A DNA stretch of 64,000 bases from Arachis hypogaea. Taxonomy: Eukaryota; Streptophyta; Magnoliopsida; Fabales; Fabaceae. The DNA is taken from the NCBI RefSeq assembly GCF_003086295.3, contig NC_092054.1, forward strand, positions 16,875,878-16,939,877. The letters run 5' to 3'. Under the pieces are notes generated by a model. The model did no database searches and was not told the origin of the DNA. It worked only from the letters and a program-made list of their open reading frames with translations. This document shows, piece by piece, positions 48,401 through 59,866 of this stretch (position 1 is the stretch's first letter; every line of letters begins with the position of its first letter). Made by a program: the position numbers and the translations under genes.

Positions 48401-48618
48401 CCGAGATTCCTCTTTTTCTGAGCTATAGGTCGGCTTGCTTTGTTTGTCTCGAGCTTATGACAGATGATGTTCGGATTTATTCCTGGCATGTCCGCCGGAG
48501 TCCAGGCAAATAGGTCGGCGTTGTCTTGTAATACTTTTACGAGTTCTGACCTTTCCTTTTCTTGCAGTGCCTGGCCGATGTATGTGAACTGTTCTGGCTT
48601 CTCTGTTAGTGGGATTTT
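45446..48618 (-). pseudogene. Gypsy pol (RT, two RNase H domains, integrase), one frameshift
   Basis: Reverse transcriptase occupies 48489-47850 (KWRMCVDFTDLNKACPKD, FMDAYSGYNQILMHPED, MPFGLKNAGATYQRLMD, YVDDM intact). A frameshift after NPEKCAFGVRGG near 47850 moves to the frame that carries QFLGFMLTSRGIEANPEKC, a degenerate RNase H, the additional RNase H (LHVDGASSRGGSGAG, NNQAEYEALIAGL, HCDSLLV, HREKNIRADVLSKL) and integrase (HIGGRALAAKIIRTGYFWP, CDRCQKH, LDILGPF, IISDNGRQFTDNK, HPQTNGQAEAANR). The last open frame is 804 codons without a stop. An in-frame TAG at 48621-48619 separates pol from gag-protease. Confidence 0.92.
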
Positions 48619-50532
48619 CTAAAGCTCGTCTGCTGGTTGCAGTCTTTCTTGGGTGTCCTCCCGGGGATCAAGCTCTGCCAAGGACAGTATCTCAGTTGCG
48701 TTATGGATTGCTTTGACTTCTTGCTGGAATTCTAGCCTTGGAGCCGACCTTCTTAGGCTTGCGTTGTAACATTTCCGAGCTTGTTGTCGGTCTGAATGTA
48801 GTGTCGCTATCTTTCCGTCATGTGTCTGGAATTTTACACATAGATGAAAGGTTGAAACTACTGCCCTGAACATGTTCAGAGCAGGTCTTCCGAGAATGAT
48901 ATTATAAGGGCTAGGGCAGTCAAGTATAAGGTATTGTATGTCGACGGTTCGTGACAATGGGTGGTTTTCCATCATTGTCTTCAACCATATGTAGCCCTTT
49001 ATTGGTACTCTTTCTCCAGAGAATCCGACCAATTCTCCGGATGAAGGTTGTATAAGTTTTTCAGATATTTTCATTTTTAGAAAGGTGGTGTAAAACAAAA
49101 CATCAGCATTACTACTTGGGTCCAGGAGGACTTTTCTTACCAATAACTCGCCTGTTTGGATAGAAATTACCACTGGGTCGTCTGTGTGTGGCGCGGCCGA
49201 GCATATGTCCTTCTGATTGAAAACGATTTCTAGGTCTGAAGCGTCCTTGTTGCTATGTGGTGTTGTTCCTTCTATTGTGAGCATTGCGCGGTAGCTACGC
49301 TTTCTTGCCGAAATTGTTTCTCCACCCCCGGCGAATCCTCCCGATATGGTGTTTATGATCCCCTTGGGTGGCGTGTTAGTTGACCATTTGTTGGTTTCTT
49401 TGCTTCCCGAGGTCTGTTGGCGCTCTTCTCTATCACCCTCTTTATGCTTCCTTCCTTCAATGTATTTGTCTAGGAGGCCTTGCCGAGCCAATCTTTCTAG
49501 TAGGTCTTTGGCTATTACGCATTCGTCGGTTGTGTGGCCGTATTTTTGGTGAAAGGCACAGTGCTTGCTCTTATCGACGAATCTCTGGTCTTGATAACTC
49601 CCAGCTCTTGCTGGCGGTTTTATAATTTTGGCGTTAAGTATCTCTTTGATTATCCTTTCCCTCCTTGTGTTAAACTTGGTGTAATTGTCAAATTTCGGGG
49701 TTAGCCTGAAGGGCCTTTTGAGGTCCTTGACATTTGCCGATTTTGTGGCCTTCTCATCATCTCTCTTAGGTTGTCTCTTCTTCGTTTTTTCGGTTTCACA
49801 GAGCTCTTCAATCTCCATCTGTCCTGCCGCCCTTTCTCGGAATTCTTCCAATGTCTTTGGCTTTGTTACCGCAATTGTTTCCGTGAATTTTCCAGGTCGG
49901 AGTCCTGCCTTTATGGCGTGCAGGTGGACGGCGGGATCTAGGTCGGGTATTTCCATTGTTGCTTCTGCGAACCTGGTTAGGTAGTCCTTCAGGCTTTCTT
50001 GGGGACCTTGGCGGATGGTGCCGAGGTAGTCTGATCCATGCACGTATATCCGTGCTGCTGCGAAGTAGTCTATGAAGGATTTCGCCAACTCCTCGAAAGA
50101 AGAGATTGATCCTGCAGGTAATTTTGAAAACCAAAGTAGGGTTGCGCCGTCGAGATAGGTAGGGAAAGCTCTGCAAAGAACATGTTCGTTATTAGGACCA
50201 TTAAAGAACATCATAGATTGAAATTTCTTAATATGAGCCCGGGGGTCACCAATCCCCTTGTATGGCTCAAGTGAGGAAGGCAGTGTGAAGTGTTTAGGCA
50301 TCTGGTAATTAGTAATCTCTTCGGAGAAAGGGTTGTCCAAGGTCAGCTTCTCTTTTGGTGGGTTGACACTTAGTAGGTCTGCGTTGCTCTTTCCTTTGGA
50401 ACCGTTCTCCTCACACTTGTTAACGCTGTTTTGAGTGGATAGTTCGGTGAGTCTCCTTACTTCAGCTTGTAATTCAGCCATTTGTGCCAAGAGCTCGGCC
50501 TGAGTGAGCTGAGGGACTCCATTATCGGCCAT
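48619..50532 (-). CDS. Gypsy gag-protease ORF
   Basis: 637 codons from ATG at 50532, about 100 bp inside the 5' LTR. A short N-terminal coiled segment (LTQAELLAQMAELQAEVRRL) precedes the retrotransposon gag domain (residues about 110-240; FPTYLDGATLLWFSKLP, LKDYLTRFAEA). A knuckle-like CAFHQKYGHTTDEC follows near residue 325, and the aspartic protease region near residue 465-500 reads LLDPSSNADVLFYT. Tat relatives have DPGSSADV, so two positions in the active-site loop (Gly to Ser, Ser to Asn) are changed by G-to-A. The frame ends in a TAG with pol continuing in the same frame, so readthrough or a simple nonsense mutation are both possible. Confidence 0.88.
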   Translation of the reverse strand: MADNGVPQLTQAELLAQMAELQAEVRRLTELSTQNSVNKCEENGSKGKSNADLLSVNPPKEKLTLDNPFSEEITNYQMPKHFTLPSSLEPYKGIGDPRAHIKKFQSMMFFNGPNNEHVLCRAFPTYLDGATLLWFSKLPAGSISSFEELAKSFIDYFAAARIYVHGSDYLGTIRQGPQESLKDYLTRFAEATMEIPDLDPAVHLHAIKAGLRPGKFTETIAVTKPKTLEEFRERAAGQMEIEELCETEKTKKRQPKRDDEKATKSANVKDLKRPFRLTPKFDNYTKFNTRRERIIKEILNAKIIKPPARAGSYQDQRFVDKSKHCAFHQKYGHTTDECVIAKDLLERLARQGLLDKYIEGRKHKEGDREERQQTSGSKETNKWSTNTPPKGIINTISGGFAGGGETISARKRSYRAMLTIEGTTPHSNKDASDLEIVFNQKDICSAAPHTDDPVVISIQTGELLVRKVLLDPSSNADVLFYTTFLKMKISEKLIQPSSGELVGFSGERVPIKGYIWLKTMMENHPLSRTVDIQYLILDCPSPYNIILGRPALNMFRAVVSTFHLCVKFQTHDGKIATLHSDRQQARKCYNASLRRSAPRLEFQQEVKAIHNATEILSLAELDPREDTQERLQPADEL

Positions 50533-50612
50533 GCTAGAAGGTTGAGAAACCCTGTGTAAAAAAGAAAGAAAATGGAGTATGGTAGAAAGCAGTGGGGTTA
50601 GATTAACTTTCG

Positions 50613-50632
50613 GGCCCCACGGTGGGCGCCAG
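50613..50632 (-). promoter_or_regulatory. Gypsy primer binding site
   Basis: On the minus strand, two bases after the 5' LTR, the sequence TGGCGCCCACCGTGGGG begins with TGGCGCC. The first seven bases agree with a tRNA 3' end of the GGCGCCA type; the donor tRNA is not assigned. Confidence 0.7.
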
Positions 50633-50633
50633 A

Positions 50634-51090
50634 TGTTCCGTTCGAGTCAACCGAGGTATGTGTCTCCGACGAGGTTGCTTAGCTCCTGGTAGAGTTATAC
50701 GTTGTCTGAGAGGTAGTTTCCAAAAATGACCTCGGCGCGATGAAACACGGCGGCGGGAGCACCTGCAAAAAGCACTCCGACGCTCAAGTAAGTATACAAA
50801 GTATGAGAGATGAGAATAATAAATTAGAATGGATTCTGTCACCTGTCTTTCTAGGTTATTTGGGATTGGTTTTATAGAAGGGTGAGGTGGTGTCCGTTGC
50901 TTTAGTTGTTCCGATATTAGTGGTTTGAGGGAGTGAGTTTCGTTGTAGTTGGTAACGGTCAGTGGATAGTCTCTGACTTGCACGTGTGTTTTAGTCAAGT
51001 AGCTCGTTTCTGTTTTGATTATCTGTTTCTGTGATTTATGGTCGGTTACTGATGTTGATAAGAAATCCGAGCTTATCGGGGTACACGTCA
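50634..51090 (-). repeat. Gypsy 5' LTR (element on minus strand)
   Basis: The 457-bp copy begins TGTTCCGTTCG and ends TACACGTCA, the canonical TG...CA, with the GATTC duplication at 51091-51095. It differs from the other LTR at about seven positions, all transitions by eye. Confidence 0.93.
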
Positions 51091-51557
51091 GATTCAAATA
51101 AAGAGGTTAGCTTTGTTTTGTGATAGAAATTGGCATTTAAGAGTTATGTCTTATATTGAGAAATTGTGTTATAAAAGATTTAGTTATAAATTAATTTGAG
51201 AATATGTAAATGAGATGAGATTAATAAATGATTTGAAATTAAAAATAAATAAATAATTATAGAATTTGTGGAGGTTTAAAAATCTCACAAAATAATTTAA
51301 AATCGTTACGAAAGTTTAATATAAAATCCTCACTAAACACACACAATGCAAAAATCCCACTGAATAGATTATGGAGATTTTTAAAAATTTTCACAAAAAA
51401 TCTCGTAGCACCTCAAATTTTAGAGATTTTAAAAATCTCTACAAATTATTTGGTGAAGATTATAAATCTCTATAAATAAAAAAAAAAACTGTCCCAGATA
51501 AATAAAAATATTGTAACGAGAAAAGGAGAAATTAATAAAGTATCATGCAACTTTATG

Positions 51558-51650
51558 AAGGTTAGGTAAGCCACAGAGATAGTGCAGCACTCTGATAGCG
51601 AGATGTTTGAGTCAACTATCCTACATGAACATAAAATTATCGGTCGTCAA
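51558..51650 (+). repeat. tRNA-like dispersed repeat, copy 2
   Basis: GGTTAGGTAAGCCAC, GCACTCTGATAGCGAG and GTTTGAGTCAACTAT correspond to the copy at 29736-29835. Upstream, AAAGTATCATGCAAC also resembles AAAGTATCATCCAAC near 29518, so homology may be longer than the core. Confidence 0.4.
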
Positions 51651-52845
51651 TGTAATATAGTAGGAGTCTTTATGGTTCTCTCCGGTTTGAAAACCCAGTC
51701 AGATGCGGTCGATTTGAGATAAATTGGCTTCGATTTTATTCGAATTCGGTCGAATTTAAAATTAAATAATTTTACTCGATTAAACCATTCAATCCGGTTA
51801 AGATTAAAGTTTGAATTATCCGATCCTGTGCTGTGGTTGAACAAAAAATTGATTTAGTATATATTTATTTATTTTGATTATGATATTTAATGTATTATTT
51901 TTTGACAATGTAAATTTTTAATAGGTATTTTTGGTTCATTAAATGTGATGAACTAATATTAAACAATTTCAATGCATTTTTTTATATTCTTTTAATAAAT
52001 TTAATTTTGATACACTACTGTCAATGTAAAATTATTTTACGCATGCATTCAATCACATAATGCTATATTAGCAAAAACAATTACTTTTAATATTGATTGA
52101 GTAAATAATCATAAAAATAATAGTTGTGATTACATAACTATGTAAAATATTTTACACCGTCAATATATTAAATTAAATTTTTTTTTAATCTATTTTCCTT
52201 TAGTTTTTTCTCTATTAGCATACAAACTTAACATATTCTATCTTTTTTATTTAAGTTTTGTCTAAGCATGCACAATTTTATCGTTTCCCGAATAAAGTTT
52301 CATTATATTTAAGTAAGAATTTTTAAAATAGATCAAGTCAATATTTAAGATCAAATCTAAACTAAAGCAAAGTCAATTTTATTCAATCCATAACGCTCTT
52401 ATAATACATATTACAATATAAAATAATTAAATATTTATATTTATAATCAAAATATAAATAAAAATATAAAATTCATTGATATTTAACATTTGGTGTGATA
52501 GACAAGTATTGACTGAACCAATATACCTTATCGTGTGATAGCTTTTGAATTCTCATCTTTTGATTTTGATATTTATCTTTTTTTTTTTTTTAACACCTCA
52601 GAAAACATTTTCTTCAAATCTAAACTTAAGTCACAAAATCAAATTACAACTTTTATCTTTTACTGCACTGCTCACTGGTTTAAAAACTTGGATAAATTTT
52701 CTAAGTTCATTTTTTTGTATCAACAAATTTAAGCACGATTTGCAAAATGGAATATTTCATCTTTATCTTCAAATAGCTTCTCCAGTATCAATATTTACAG
52801 ATTTTCTTTGTTATTCCTAACTATAAGGGTTTTATTATCATTCGT
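51651..52845. other. AT-rich spacer
   Basis: No gene. Besides the MITE at 51997-52180, the stretch 51660-51845 holds GAATTCGGTCGAATT-type words reminiscent of decayed hAT subterminal sequence. Open frames at 52535-52820 are T-rich composition artefacts. Confidence 0.45.
51997..52180. mobile_element. MITE with 55-60 bp inverted ends
   Basis: AAATTTAATTTTGATACACT, then AATGTAAAATTATTTTAC and AATCACA at the left pairs with the complement of the right end, which contains TGTGATTACATAACTATG, then TAAAATATTTTACACCGTC and AATTAAATTT. The element is about 184 bp. Single arms of the same family occur at about 14845-14930 and 42059-42130. No clear target duplication. Confidence 0.6.
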
Positions 52846-53032
52846 CACTACAAGAAAATGAAATATTTATAACAAAAAATTTGTATCAAATTTAAAATTG
52901 TTACAAAAAAATAGTTTTTTGTAATAATAATTAGTGATTATTACAAAAGAATAATGTTTTGTAACAACATTATAAATTATTACAAAATATGATAATATTT
53001 TATAATAACCTGTTTTATTTTGTTACAAATTA

Positions 53033-54599
53033 GGGCAAAAAACAGAAATAAGCCAAGGGAGAAAATAATTTACGTGAATCAGCCAAAATAAAAACTGCTT
53101 CATGAATCCACCAATGCACGTTTATATGTAGTTCGAACCAGCTTGGTTCGAACTCCATTTCTACATAATTCGAACCAGCTTGGTTCGAATTATACACAAA
53201 CACACACACTAATTCGAACCAGCTTGGTTCAAATTACACACAAACACAAGCACACACTAATTCGAACCAACTTGGTTCGAATTACACATACAGTAATTCA
53301 TGGTATAATTCGAATTATGCTGTTAAAAAATTAATAATTTATTAAAAAAATTTTATTAAAAAATTTACTAAAAAATTAATAATTTAAAAATTAAAAAAAT
53401 ATATATTTTATTTCATACGTTAAAAAAAGCTAACAAAATATTTAATTACGAGACTTCTTTAAAATATTAATGAGCTATCAATTCGAATTCCATACAATAC
53501 TTTTCTGTCCATTTTTAATAGCTCATGAATATTTTTTAATAAATTTTTTTAATAAATTTTTTTAAATTATACTACAAAAAATATTTTATCCTATGCAAAA
53601 TAATTTAAAAAAAATGGCTTAAAAATGTTAAGAGTACTATACAAATTTATAATGTTATAATAACTTAGGTAAATACATGCATGTATTCAAATTTTAAATA
53701 AAATACTCTACATAGTCAATAATAATTTAGAAGTGAAAGAAAATATTTTATTCCATACAAAATAATTAAAAAATATATTTTATTCTATACAAAATAATTT
53801 TAAAAAATGGCTTAAAAGATGTTATGAGTACTATAAAAGTTTGTAATATTCTAGTGATTTAGGTAAATACATGATAAAAATATTTTTTCTTTAATTTCTA
53901 AATTATTAGTGACTATGTGGAGTATTTCTTTAATGTCCTAAGTCATTAGGACATTACAAATTTTTATAGTACTTCTAACATCTTTTAAGCCATTTTTTAA
54001 ATTATTTTACATAAAATAAAATATTTTTTTGTGGTATAATTTAAATAAATTTATTAAAAAATATTCATGATAATTTTTTAATAAAATTATTTAAATTATA
54101 TGGTGAGATATTACATGATTCGAATTACGCACAGGGAAGTTTGAATCACTCTGATTCAAATTATATGGTGAGCAATTCGAATTCTATACAATACTCTTCT
54201 GCCCATTCTTGATAGCTCATAGATATTTTTTAATAAATTTATTTAAATTATACCACAAAAATAAATAAAATATATATTTTTTAATTTTTAAATTATTAAT
54301 TTTTTTAATAAATTTTTTAATAAATTTTTTTTAATAAATTATTAATTTTTTAACAGCATAATTCGAATTGTACCATGAATTACTGTGTGTGTAATTCGAA
54401 CCAAGCTGGTTCGAATTAGTGTGTGTCTGTGTTTGTGTGTAATTCGAATCAAGTTGGTTCAAATTATGTAGAAATGGAGTTCGAACCAAGCTGGTTCGAA
54501 CTACATATAAACGTGCATTGGTGAATTCATGAAGCAGTTTTCGTTTTGGTTGATTCACGTAAATTATTTTCTTCCTTGGCTTATTTCTGGTTTTTGTCC
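53033..54599. mobile_element. Mutator-type non-autonomous element with about 290-bp terminal inverted repeats
   Basis: The ends GGGCAAAAAACAGAAATAAG and CTTATTTCTGGTTTTTGTCC are inverted repeats that extend about 290 bp inward (53033-53330 against 54325-54599). The exact 9-mer TACAAATTA flanks both sides (53024-53032 and 54600-54608), the Mutator duplication length. Each arm has a set of about 21-bp near-palindromes TTCGAACCAGCTTGG-TTCGAA: four in the left arm (53132, 53169, 53213, 53261) and three in the right (54395, 54443, 54480). The centre contains further direct and inverted copies (53472/54172; 53600/53805/53925). There is no coding region. The whole element could fold into a very long hairpin. 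Confidence 0.9.
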
Positions 54600-55089
54600 T
54601 ACAAATTATGTTAGTTTTTGTAATGAGATGGTGTTTTGTAATATTTTATAACAAAAAAAAAAGAAGTTACAAAAATTCAAAATATTTTGTAACAATTTTT
54701 TTTTTCAAAAACTCCAATTGTTTTGTAACAAAAAATTAATTTGTCACAAAATTTAATATTGTTTGTAACAAGTTAATTATTTGTCACAAAATATAAGTAT
54801 ATTTTATAACAATTTTTTTTTTCAAAATGTTATAAATACTTTAAGAATAAAAAAAAATTATGTATATAATTTTTTTAAAATAATTTTATTTTGTTTCAAA
54901 AATTAAATTTTTTGCATTATATTTTTTTCATTAATTTTTAAAAATCATAAATATTATTTTATATTCTTTTAAAAAATTAATTAAACTTAACAATATGTTG
55001 ATAAATAATGTTCTTAAATATTTTTTATATATATAGAGTATATTTGATTTTAAAATTACTCTATTCTCCAATTTCATCAAAATATCTAT

Positions 55090-58000
55090 TCATATTTATT
55101 TTTATTCCTTTATAAAATCCCTAATTTCTAACCCTAATTCCCAAATTGAAAATCGAAAATCTTAATTTCCTAAAATGAAACTCTAATCCCCTTCACTATA
55201 CTCAGCTGCACCCCTTACCCCTCTGCCTCACCCTCATCGCGGCACACACTTAGAACACCACACCCACTCAGCTCACACTCCTTCTATCACACACCCACAC
55301 ACTCTGAACGGAGCTGCACCACGCTCAGCCCGTTCCGCTGCCACTGAACTGTCGAGCCCAGAGAAGAGAGAGTTGCTGCTGTGCTGTCGAGAAGAGAGCT
55401 CGCGTAGAGAGGGAGGACTCACGAAGGAGTGGTTGTTGCCCAGAGTTGCCGCTATTTGTGTCTTGCCGTCGCCATTCTGCCTTCTGTAACATCCCGCATT
55501 TTTGAAAATCTAAATATAAATAAATTGTGATTTTATCTTATTAAGTTTAAACTATATTTTAGAAATTATTCTGTTAGAAATAATTAAATAGATTTGGAGA
55601 TAATTTTATTTTGAATCAATTAATATTCTTAAGTAATTTTATTATAAAGTAATATTTTGTATAATTTTAGTAATTTAAAAATAAGAAAGAATTGTATAGT
55701 TTAATTTAAGTGACTTCTATTATGAATAAGCTACGATTTATTTTATTTTGAACTCCTTATTTTTATAAACTAATTCATTAAGAGTAATTAAATTAATTTT
55801 ATGAATATTTGGAGTTAAGTTAATTAATATTCTTATGTAATTTTATAATTGCTATTTCATATAATTTGAAATTAAATTTTAGTAATGTAAGCAACATATA
55901 ACTTAATTTCTACTATGACTAAATTATGGTTTATTTTATTAGTTTGAATAGATTAATTTATTATGAATGATTAAATTGATTTTTATAAATACTTTGGGTT
56001 TAAGTTAATTAAGGTTTATGTACAATCTTTACTATAATTAGTTATTTTATATAAATTGGAATTAAAGTTTTGACAATAGAAAATAATAAAAAAATTATAT
56101 CATATAATTTGAATAATTGATATTTTTGGATTTAAACCATATTTTATAAAATGTGATTAGTATGTTTACTTTATAATTCAAATTAAAAATAATTATTTGA
56201 TCTTATTGATATATTGATAATTAAAATCTTATGCGTCTTGAAAATAATCTTTATAGTATTATATTTGATTTCTGAATTGTTATTTTATCTCAAATATTTT
56301 ATAAAAATTGTTATATTACTCATGTATATTTTACCCTAATCCTAAAAACCCCTAATTTAAACCTTAATTCCCACAATCCCTAACCCTATTACACACGTAC
56401 AGAAGAGAAAAAGAGAGATGGAGAAACAGAGAGGGGAAAAACGGGGAAGAAGAAGAAGGAAAAGAGAGGGAGGGGATGGAGGAGAAGGCTCCGGGAAGAC
56501 CATCGTCGCCGTTGTCGCAGAGTGGAGGTGGAGGAGTGACCAAGAGAGAGAACCTAACGCGAGGAAGAGAGAAAGTTGCGCGTGAGGGAGACAGAGGCTT
56601 TGACGGAGTTGTTCTGCCACCGATGCCGCGTCCTATCACCGTCGCCAAGCTTCCATAGCCGCCGTCGTTGAGGGAGTGACCACCGTGGAACCCTGGCCGT
56701 CGCTGGTGCTACTCCACGCGAGAGGAAGGAGAGCGATGAGACAGAACATGACCGAGGGAGAGGAGAAGGGGGTTGTCGTCGTCACCGAAATTCTTAGTTG
56801 CCGCCGTCGTTCCTGCTGAGTTAATTGTGCATAGCTAACATAATCACCACCTGTGAACCTTATTTACTCTATAACAACCCTCTGTTTGCCTCTGATATTC
56901 CTGGCTCTGTTGTGTTTGTTGGAATTATCACAGTTGAAGCTTGTCACCGGAGAAGACAAGCTGCCGCGCCATCCTTTTTGTTCCGACACCAAACCTCCTG
57001 TTCGTAATGCTTCCATTCATGCTTTGTTTAACACCCTATTTCTCTGCTATATTTTTATCTTAATTTCAATAGTTGATATCTTCATTTTAGTATCACTGTA
57101 TTCTGCTGGAATCGTCGAAATTGTGGTTGCTGTGAGTGGGATTAAAATTGGTGCTGCTGCCGCTGTCTTGGTCATGTTGGAGTTGTCGCTGTTGTTGTGG
57201 ATTCAAAGTAAGCGAATTTATCATGGTTAATTCCTGCGGGTTCAGCTAATCGAGGTAGGGGGTTTAACTTAAACGATTTTAATTTAAGAATACTCATAAA
57301 GTTTATTGGATAACTGCAAATAGGTATAATAGTCGTGAGTGATTGATTGATTATATGAATGTTGAATTGTGGATAAGATTGTGATTGGAATGGTTGAGAT
57401 TGTGATTTGAATTGTTGATTAGTGATATTGATTGATTATGTGGATTGGAAATTGTTTGATGACCAATTGTTGAGAATTTCTGAATTTTGATGATTATATT
57501 GGATTGTTATCGTTGAGCTGGTTATTGATGTATTGTGATGGTGATGAATTTGGTTGGTAGTTGATTTAGAATTGATTTTGAAATACTAAACTACTTGTTA
57601 AAAATCTAAAGTTTTGGAATGAAGCGGCAACTTTGAAAGTGAACTGGCATCTTAATAGTGATTGGAATGATATGCGACTAAAAGCTAAGCGAACTACAAC
57701 AAGTATAGTTATTAATATTCAATTTTCAAGGTTTTGTAAATTCGTATTAACTACAGAATTAGTTATGATTTTTCAAAGTTGTATTGTAACATCAGATTTT
57801 CTGCATTACTTTTAAACGAACTCAGAAACTTTGAAAAGATATAACTAATTTTGTAATGATTGGAATTACGCGGGACCAAGTCTGGATTAAACCTGGGAAT
57901 GTATAGAGTTGGACTGAAAAATTTGAGATATTTTTGTTAAATACAAAATTTATGGCGAATTTTTAAAGTTAGGTCGATAAATCTGTCCTGCAGCAGAAAA

Positions 58001-59290
58001 GTTCAAACAGGACAGCAAATTTTTTGTCTTGCTGCGATTCCTATGAACTGAGTTTTGAGGCGAAACTAATTTTGTTGTAAACTTTGATTAACTTGGTTCA
58101 TTGTCATAAAACTTCAGAATTTTAGGAGTTAAGAATTGGGAGTTGTAAATTTTTTAATTTTAATGGTTAAAGTTGGAGAGAATCAGTTTTCAGTAAGTTA
58201 TGCAACAACTTCCAATGCTTGTAACTCTTAGAATTGAATAGCAATCGGGTTGTAACCAAGACACACTTGTTGCTAGATAAGTTAGGAGTCTATAAACCAA
58301 ACTTTAGCCTTATAGTCTATTTGAAGTTTTGTAGTAAAAGTTATACAAATTGAAAGATACTAAGTTAGTTGGTTTCTAAAACAAATTTTGACTTATTTTT
58401 ACATAACTTTTAAATTATGTAACTTCTTTGTAAGTTCTTCTGAATGTTGATATATGCATAGTGAATTAGTGAATATTTTGAAAATATTTTGATTATATAT
58501 GTTTGATTAAGAGGTAATAAGTAATCATGCATATTTGTTGATGATTATGAAATGTGGCTTACAACCTTTGCAGGATGTATGCAAATGAAAAATAAAGCTG
58601 CCAGTTGGAATTCATATTATTTGATTGTTAGTAGGCTATATTGTGAAATGAAAAATGCTGCTTGCTCAGTCTATTCTAGATTTAGAAAGCTTGTTGAATT
58701 AACCTTTGTATCTAAAATAAGAACAGTTAAAACCTTTATGGTTACTTGTTTTTTCATGTCTATATCCAGGTACTAGTGAGATATCATATGTTCAATTTCA
58801 TCTACGCGGTCTTTGTTTTGTTCCCAAATTCACAATCCTAGTAACTTGTGCCTTGAAATTACTATATTGTGTATTGGCTGAGAAATAAGTAATGAATTGG
58901 CTGTTTTTGATGGAACCGTAGACGGTGAAAATATCCAAGTTTTAGGGGAGGTTTTGCCAAAATTTTTATAAAAATTTTGGATAAAAGTTAATGGAAAAAA
59001 GTTGTAATTGGTGTTATATCTTGTTTCTAATTTTTTGTTTCGGTTTTTTTTCATTTACAGGAATGCTAAAATGGTGACAACTTGATACCTAAAGGATTTA
59101 AGAATATTTTGATTCATAGAGATACTAATCTATGTTACACTTTTAACTTTTGGTTGAACTAGTGTAAGAAATATAACTTGTAGAACTAATCAATGTAGAC
59201 ACTAATATTATTTTATTTTAAAACAATTTTAGTTAAATGAAGCATGTTTGAATTATCTATATTTTTACATATTATATAAATGTTGATTTG
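55090..59290. other. Interior of the CACTA-like unit, origin unresolved
   Basis: Two GC-rich blocks (55190-55485 and 56360-57000) resemble transcribed leader sequences: C-rich or GA-rich with CCCTAATT-type words just upstream. At 55486 TGTAACATCCCGCATTTTT looks like the start of a plant Gypsy LTR, but no matching end or target duplication was found. 57230-58560 has no recognised domain. Frames at 56853-57230 and 58552-58776 are short, hydrophobic or unrecognised. I see no gene I can support. Confidence 0.35.
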
Positions 59291-59620
59291 TTCAGTAAAG
59301 TAGTTAATATGTCAGTTAATTAAAAAAAATAATTTAGTAAATTATACATGCAATTTGTATTAAAAAATAAAAAATTATTACAAAACAAATATTGTGCTTT
59401 TGTAACTAGAGAAAAAAAAATGTTACAAAATAAAGTTATATTTTGTAAGAAAATTTTATGATAGAAAAAAATATTTTGTTACCAAAAATATTTTGAAGAT
59501 CAAAATTTGTTATCACATTTGTAACGAATTTTGGTTTTTGTATCAAAAAAATTTGTTACAAAATATTACTTTAAATCGTAATAGTTTCATTTTTTGTTAT
59601 AAAAACTTTTTGTAATGAGA

Positions 59621-59790
59621 CTAGGGGTGGCAATGGGTAGGGTAGGGTAGGGTTTGAACCCAACCCTAACCCTACCCGCGGGTTGAGTTTTTAACCAACA
59701 CTAAACCTTACTCTACCTGTGGATTGAGAAATACCCAACCCTAACTCTATCCGCGGATTGACAAAAATGAAGGCTACTAATTTGTTAAAA
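59621..59790 (+). repeat. hAT-like end fragment, one-sided
   Basis: TAGGGGTGGCAATGGG followed by GGGTAGGG and AACCCAACCCTAACCC words is a hAT-type terminus with subterminal repeats, similar to the ends at 32160 and 63643. No matching right end is present before 60014, so it looks truncated. Confidence 0.5.
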
Positions 59791-59866
59791 ATTGTATTTA
59801 TATCTCATTAAATGAGAAATATTTTTTATAAAAATAAATGAGTAAAGTTTACAAATTTATAAATTT

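Larger units (their letters stand above)
42512..51090 (-). mobile_element. Tat-lineage Gypsy LTR retrotransposon, recent
   Basis: Two 457-bp LTRs flank an 8.6-kb element with the exact 5-bp duplication GATTC at 42507-42511 and 51091-51095. Coding runs on the minus strand: gag-protease, then reverse transcriptase, RNase H, a second (archaeal-type) RNase H and integrase. The second RNase H and the antisense gene between pol and the 3' LTR place it in the Tat/Ogre-like lineage. About seven LTR differences, all transitions, indicate a fairly young insertion. A frameshift in pol and a stop after the protease prevent autonomous activity. Confidence 0.94.

Noticed and set aside
53132..54500. Regularly spaced palindromic 21-mers resembling a CRISPR-like array
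   Set aside because: This is plant DNA, spacers are short and similar, and the repeats are mirrored in the two arms of a Mutator-type element with a 9-bp duplication.
56357..56658. Overlapping Ser/Leu/Pro-rich frames on both strands
   Set aside because: They come from a GA-rich/CT-rich block open in several frames; no homology and no splice context.
59636..59700. GGGTAGGG/AACCCTAACCC runs that look like interstitial telomere repeat
   Set aside because: The unit is GGGTA, not TTTAGGG, and it directly follows a hAT-type terminus where such words are normal subterminal sequence.
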